From UBA987 sp047620825 (lineage in GTDB: Bacteria > Bacteroidota > Bacteroidia > NS11-12g > UBA9320): a stretch of DNA of 8,696 bases. The stretch covers positions 1 to 8,696 of the forward strand of contig JBLHOC010000132.1 of the NCBI GenBank assembly GCA_047620825.1, read 5' to 3'. Both the position numbers and the translations under genes were made by a program. Of this stretch, positions 6,901 to 8,696 are shown piece by piece. The notes under the pieces were generated by a model, which did no database searches, was not told the origin of the DNA, and was given only the letters and a program-made list of their open reading frames with translations. Every line of letters begins with the position of its first letter. The stretch's first letter is position 1.

Positions 6901-7353
6901 CTTAAGCGTGGATGTTATAAACTAGTTTGTGAAACAGAAAATCAATTCGGATTATTCTACCCACTCATACCTGAAATTGGTTCTGGTTTATTACGTTTGA
7001 TAAAATCAGGGACAAGTTTCAATCAGTCTTTTAACCCAGATTTTGGGAAAAGCGTGGAGTATTATTTTACAGTTGGTCACACATTGAATACGGAAGATGT
7101 AATTGGAACGCCTTGGACCTTATACCCTAATCCGAGTCAAGGACTAGTAACCTTGCAAACCAATGGAGCTAGCGATGGAAATGGTTATCAAATTGTAACC
7201 ACAAACGTTACAGGTCAGGTGATCAAAGAACAATCCGGACTCGTTCAAGGTGGTTTAATTCAATTGAATTTAAAAGGTCAAAAACCTGGAATTTATATGG
7301 TTGAGTTGATTGAAAATAATAAAAAGTCGACCTTCAAAATAGCAATTCAATAA
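3937..7353 (+). CDS. Secreted PNGase F-related protein with inserted LamG-like domain and T9SS type A sorting domain
   Basis: The protein has 1138 residues. A signal peptide (1-20) ends in AIA before Q21. Residues about 26-88 match the start of peptide-N-glycosidase F: GTFIFPDGKTYRKINM, then CGEWDY (71-76), where D75 aligns with catalytic D60. Residues about 89-589 are an insertion: a beta-rich module with QYLYTANELITAG (157-169) and WDGVSNIVIEF (237-247), then a LamG-like domain (277-440; SISFWAK, WNHWVFTKN, MKIYLNGVL). The amidase core resumes near 590 with IARYITPYGIG (601-611), YDVTDYASLL, then ITGHGH (705-710), CCEW with E722 matching catalytic E206, and NWAPPRAGWCPG (759-770). C748/C768 fit a known disulfide; the counterpart of E118 is not evident. 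Residues 845-940 look CARDB/Ig-like. The final 80 residues (LYPNPSQG 1062-1069, ending GIYMVEL) are a T9SS type A sorting signal, so it is exported and probably cell-surface attached. Likely role: glycoprotein deglycosylation. Confidence 0.88.
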   Translation: MFKKGLLALVVLIISSAAIAQDTTWVNTLNFSDITKRKGTFIFPDGKTYRKINMHYTLKCDPQTSRDNFNCGEWDYLSYVIVHDSTGRIDSNEFEHSNFLIGDLSPMSYDYSTIAISDTFYKYNHFRVVTSVTSSDSIVIGAGSMSSSEVIDNKRVQYLYTANELITAGVQPGDITALSLYVASVNGSIPNMRIRMAQTNATTLPKMIETGFNAVYEGNFVPSLNKVRLESIEPIKWDGVSNIVIEFSRAQAPTIGALTLESDLALIAGIQETGGDNYYEIKDDNFMTIEEPETVFADVDSAVSISFWAKGDSKLPLNTSVLEAKDKNGKRLINIHFPWSNGQVYWDAGNETGFDRISKATDASVYKNSWNHWVFTKNVRSGAMKIYLNGVLWHSAIDKNRDLGTIAEFRVGKGIKNYQYAGAIDRLSIWKSELNAAQAMGLTEKDISITQPNFSDLVCAFSYENYTAQALMPSDFNSAINAQFRGATVIKPYASEAFFNTAEAVNRPKVEFVSSMQQTTLDSSLSFDVVQRPQIYVDEFKDAQDVRKQTGILAAYAGGFVYSFNPDGSKKDSSAISGSQTLNQTLRKYYIRYEVINNVEIARYITPYGIGLDLGPDGFKWIYDVTDYASLLEGDVTFTAGNQQELIDLRFEMIEGTPVRDLKEISYYINRESRSYRNMADDINFQNTEIALHPDAKTYKLVTRITGHGHNTDDNTKPHCCEWADKQHYLKIDGKDALQWDIWQDDKCALNPIFDQGGNWAPPRAGWCPGAPVDDYNFDITPFVSGNKVSLDYDIEPVPTNNLGQGGGNYVVSMHLMQYGAYNFQNDATVEQIISPNNMDYYLRMNPTCGKPQIQVRNTGKNTITELGLKYGVVGGNPITYYWKDTLLPDESKVVELPFAIWDYLTPETGNKFFAEVFTVNNVADEYADNNRAESEFDIPNMAPKTFTVYFRNNTIADASLQIFDDGGTVVYEQLDAPGGQLIKEDITLKRGCYKLVCETENQFGLFYPLIPEIGSGLLRLIKSGTSFNQSFNPDFGKSVEYYFTVGHTLNTEDVIGTPWTLYPNPSQGLVTLQTNGASDGNGYQIVTTNVTGQVIKEQSGLVQGGLIQLNLKGQKPGIYMVELIENNKKSTFKIAIQ

Positions 7354-7357
7354 AGCA

Positions 7358-8104
7358 TTGACTCAGGGCAAACACCTATATTTTGCATCAGATTTCCATC
7401 TTGGAATTCCGAATTATGCCAAAAGTTTAGAACGAGAAAAAAAGCTCATCAACTGGCTTGACATGGCTGCGATCAATGCGTCCAAAATTTTTCTTATGGG
7501 CGACATTTTTGATTTTTGGTATGAATATAAAAAAGTAGTACCAAAGGGATATGTCAGGCTTCAAGGTAAAATCGCATCATTGTGTGACGCTGGAATAGAA
7601 GTCTATTTCTTCAAAGGAAATCACGATATGTGGATGTTCAGTTACTTCCAACACGAGTTAGGTGTAAAGTTAATTTCTGATGAATTGGAATTCACTGAAA
7701 ACGGAAAATCATTTTATTTACATCACGGCGATGGTTTAGGAGAAGGGGATTACAGTTATAAATTTTTAAAGAAAATTTTTAGAAACCCAATTTGTATTTG
7801 GCTTTTTGGTATTCTGCCTAGCAGAATTGGACTAGGTATTGCCCACTATTTCTCATCAAAAAGTCGTTTGGCCAATGCCTCGAGCGATGAAGTCTATCAT
7901 GGCGATTCGGAATGGTTGTTGCAATTCTGTAACCAGAAGGTGAAAGAGACATCATATGACTATATGATTTTCGGGCATCGTCATCTGCCATTAGACATAG
8001 ACTTGGACAACGGTGGAAAGTACATTAACTTAGGCGAATGGCTGCATCATTATACGTATGGAGTCTTCGACGGTGATACATTAACACTTGAAAAGTATAA
8101 CTAA
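7358..8104 (+). CDS. lpxH: LpxH-type UDP-2,3-diacylglucosamine diphosphatase (metallophosphoesterase)
   Basis: The 248-residue length fits LpxH, the peripheral inner-membrane enzyme that removes UMP from UDP-2,3-diacylglucosamine to give lipid X in lipid A synthesis. All calcineurin-like metal motifs are present: DFH (12-14), GDIFDFW (48-54), GNHD (87-90), HHGDG (122-126) and GHRH (206-209). The hydrophobic, basic stretch at 134-165 corresponds to the substrate-capping helices. E. coli LpxH has GNRD where this has GNHD, so assignment to LpxH rather than an LpxH2-like paralogue is less than certain. The start is a TTG at 7358: the frame is open back only to 7343, contains no ATG or GTG there, and the next ATG would remove the DFH motif. 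It lies 4 bp after the PNGase F-related stop, implying cotranscription and translational coupling. Confidence 0.85.
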   Translation: MTQGKHLYFASDFHLGIPNYAKSLEREKKLINWLDMAAINASKIFLMGDIFDFWYEYKKVVPKGYVRLQGKIASLCDAGIEVYFFKGNHDMWMFSYFQHELGVKLISDELEFTENGKSFYLHHGDGLGEGDYSYKFLKKIFRNPICIWLFGILPSRIGLGIAHYFSSKSRLANASSDEVYHGDSEWLLQFCNQKVKETSYDYMIFGHRHLPLDIDLDNGGKYINLGEWLHHYTYGVFDGDTLTLEKYN

Positions 8105-8696
8105 ATTCTGGAAGCTCGGTGTCGTAGTAATTTCACTATCGGCTGGATTTATTTTGTCTAGTTTTAGCAACTCAGTGACATCAAAAACTTTTGTACCTTT
8201 TTCAGGGAACTTTTTCACGACAGATAATTTAGGAAATTTGTTTCTCATTCAATCAGACAATTCAATTGAAAAGTATGATTCTGATGGAAAATTACTGACC
8301 GTTGGGAATTTCAAAATCTACGGTACCTTAAGTCAACTCGACGTCTCTAACCCCTTTGAGATTTACGGATATTATGCGGATCAGCAAACATTGTTGGTGA
8401 TGGATAATATGCTAAATATTAGAGCTGAGATTAGCATGTCAGACATAAGCACTGGAGAAGTTTCTGCAGCCGCACGCTCTTTTGATAATGGTATTTGGTA
8501 TTTCGATGCAAGTAGTATGAAGTTGCTAAAGGCGGGTAAAAACTTAAAGACACAAATAGAAGGTGTTCCAATGGGAACCTGGACTACAGAGGTGTGGAGA
8601 CCAACACAAATATTGGATAACGAAAAAAACATTTTTGTACACGACTCATCCAATGGTATTTGTCTTTTTGATGTTTTTGGAAATTATTACAAGTCG
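8088..8696 (+). CDS. Exported beta-propeller-like protein of unknown function (3' partial)
   Basis: An open frame of 203 codons runs off the right edge. No ATG or GTG precedes residue 100; TTG at 8088 gives a textbook N-terminus, MKSITKFWKL followed by a hydrophobic core (about 11-26) ending in SSFSNS, so export through Sec is likely. The start overlaps the lpxH stop by 17 bp, in a different frame, suggesting translational coupling. The mature part has repeated short strand patterns: FTTDNLGNLFLIQ, IEKYDSDGKLL, LSQLDVSNPFEIYGYY, LLVMDNMLN and NGIWYFDASSMKLLKAG. These resemble the blades of NHL/6-bladed propellers and a family often found in Bacteroidota genomes, which I recognise only in outline. 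No catalytic motif is visible. Coding is well supported; function unknown. It could also be an outer-surface lipid- or glycan-binding protein, but nothing in the sequence decides that. Confidence 0.78.
   Translation, partial: MKSITKFWKLGVVVISLSAGFILSSFSNSVTSKTFVPFSGNFFTTDNLGNLFLIQSDNSIEKYDSDGKLLTVGNFKIYGTLSQLDVSNPFEIYGYYADQQTLLVMDNMLNIRAEISMSDISTGEVSAAARSFDNGIWYFDASSMKLLKAGKNLKTQIEGVPMGTWTTEVWRPTQILDNEKNIFVHDSSNGICLFDVFGNYYKS

Noticed and set aside
8381..8653. Minus-strand open frame of 90 codons near the right edge.
   Set aside because: It is antisense to a plus-strand frame that starts with a good signal peptide and has propeller-like repeats, so the plus strand is the coding one.

Overview
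The window looks like a chromosomal segment from a member of the Bacteroidota. It is AT-rich and densely coded. One large secreted protein ends in a type A sorting domain of the type IX secretion system (T9SS), which is confined to that phylum. Shine-Dalgarno sites are not evident, and the few promoter-like sequences fit the Bacteroidota -33/-7 form (TTTG / TAnnTTTG). I cannot name a genus; the protein types suggest a free-living, Gram-negative flavobacterium-like organism. No rRNA, tRNA, CRISPR array or insertion sequence was seen, and no intergenic gap exceeds 100 bp.

Layout. (1) Bases 3-89 (+) are the last 28 codons of a LytTR-type DNA-binding response regulator. (2) Bases 99-973 (-) hold a two-gene unit read leftward: an unrecognised 126-residue protein, then a stand-alone HIRAN-domain protein. 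(3) Bases 1057-2058 (+), divergent from that unit, encode a WYL/WCX transcriptional regulator. The 83-bp space between them carries a perfect 7-bp inverted repeat (1009-1027), a good candidate operator. (4) Bases 2110-3839 (+) hold a membrane-anchored OmpA-like protein with an apparently duplicated, degenerate first OmpA fold, followed by a membrane-anchored coiled-coil protein ending in a helix-hairpin-helix (COG3743-like) domain. (5) Bases 3937-7353 (+) encode a 1138-residue secreted PNGase F-related protein. Its amidase core is interrupted by about 500 residues, including a LamG-like domain, and it ends in a T9SS sorting domain. (6) Bases 7358-8104 (+) encode an LpxH-type metallophosphoesterase, and 8088-8696 (+) a partial secreted beta-propeller-like protein. 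Both apparently use TTG start codons, and they overlap by 17 bp.

How the genes may work together. The WYL regulator and the divergent HIRAN unit look like a small self-regulated module. WYL-WCX regulators (DriD) and HIRAN domains (HLTF) are each known elsewhere to bind single-stranded DNA, so a response to DNA damage or invading DNA is a reasonable hypothesis, but the sequence does not prove it. The remaining genes share an envelope theme: peptidoglycan-linked OmpA, glycoprotein deglycosylation at the surface, lipid A synthesis and an exported propeller. The most noteworthy items are the WYL/HIRAN divergent module with its operator, and the split PNGase F-like enzyme.
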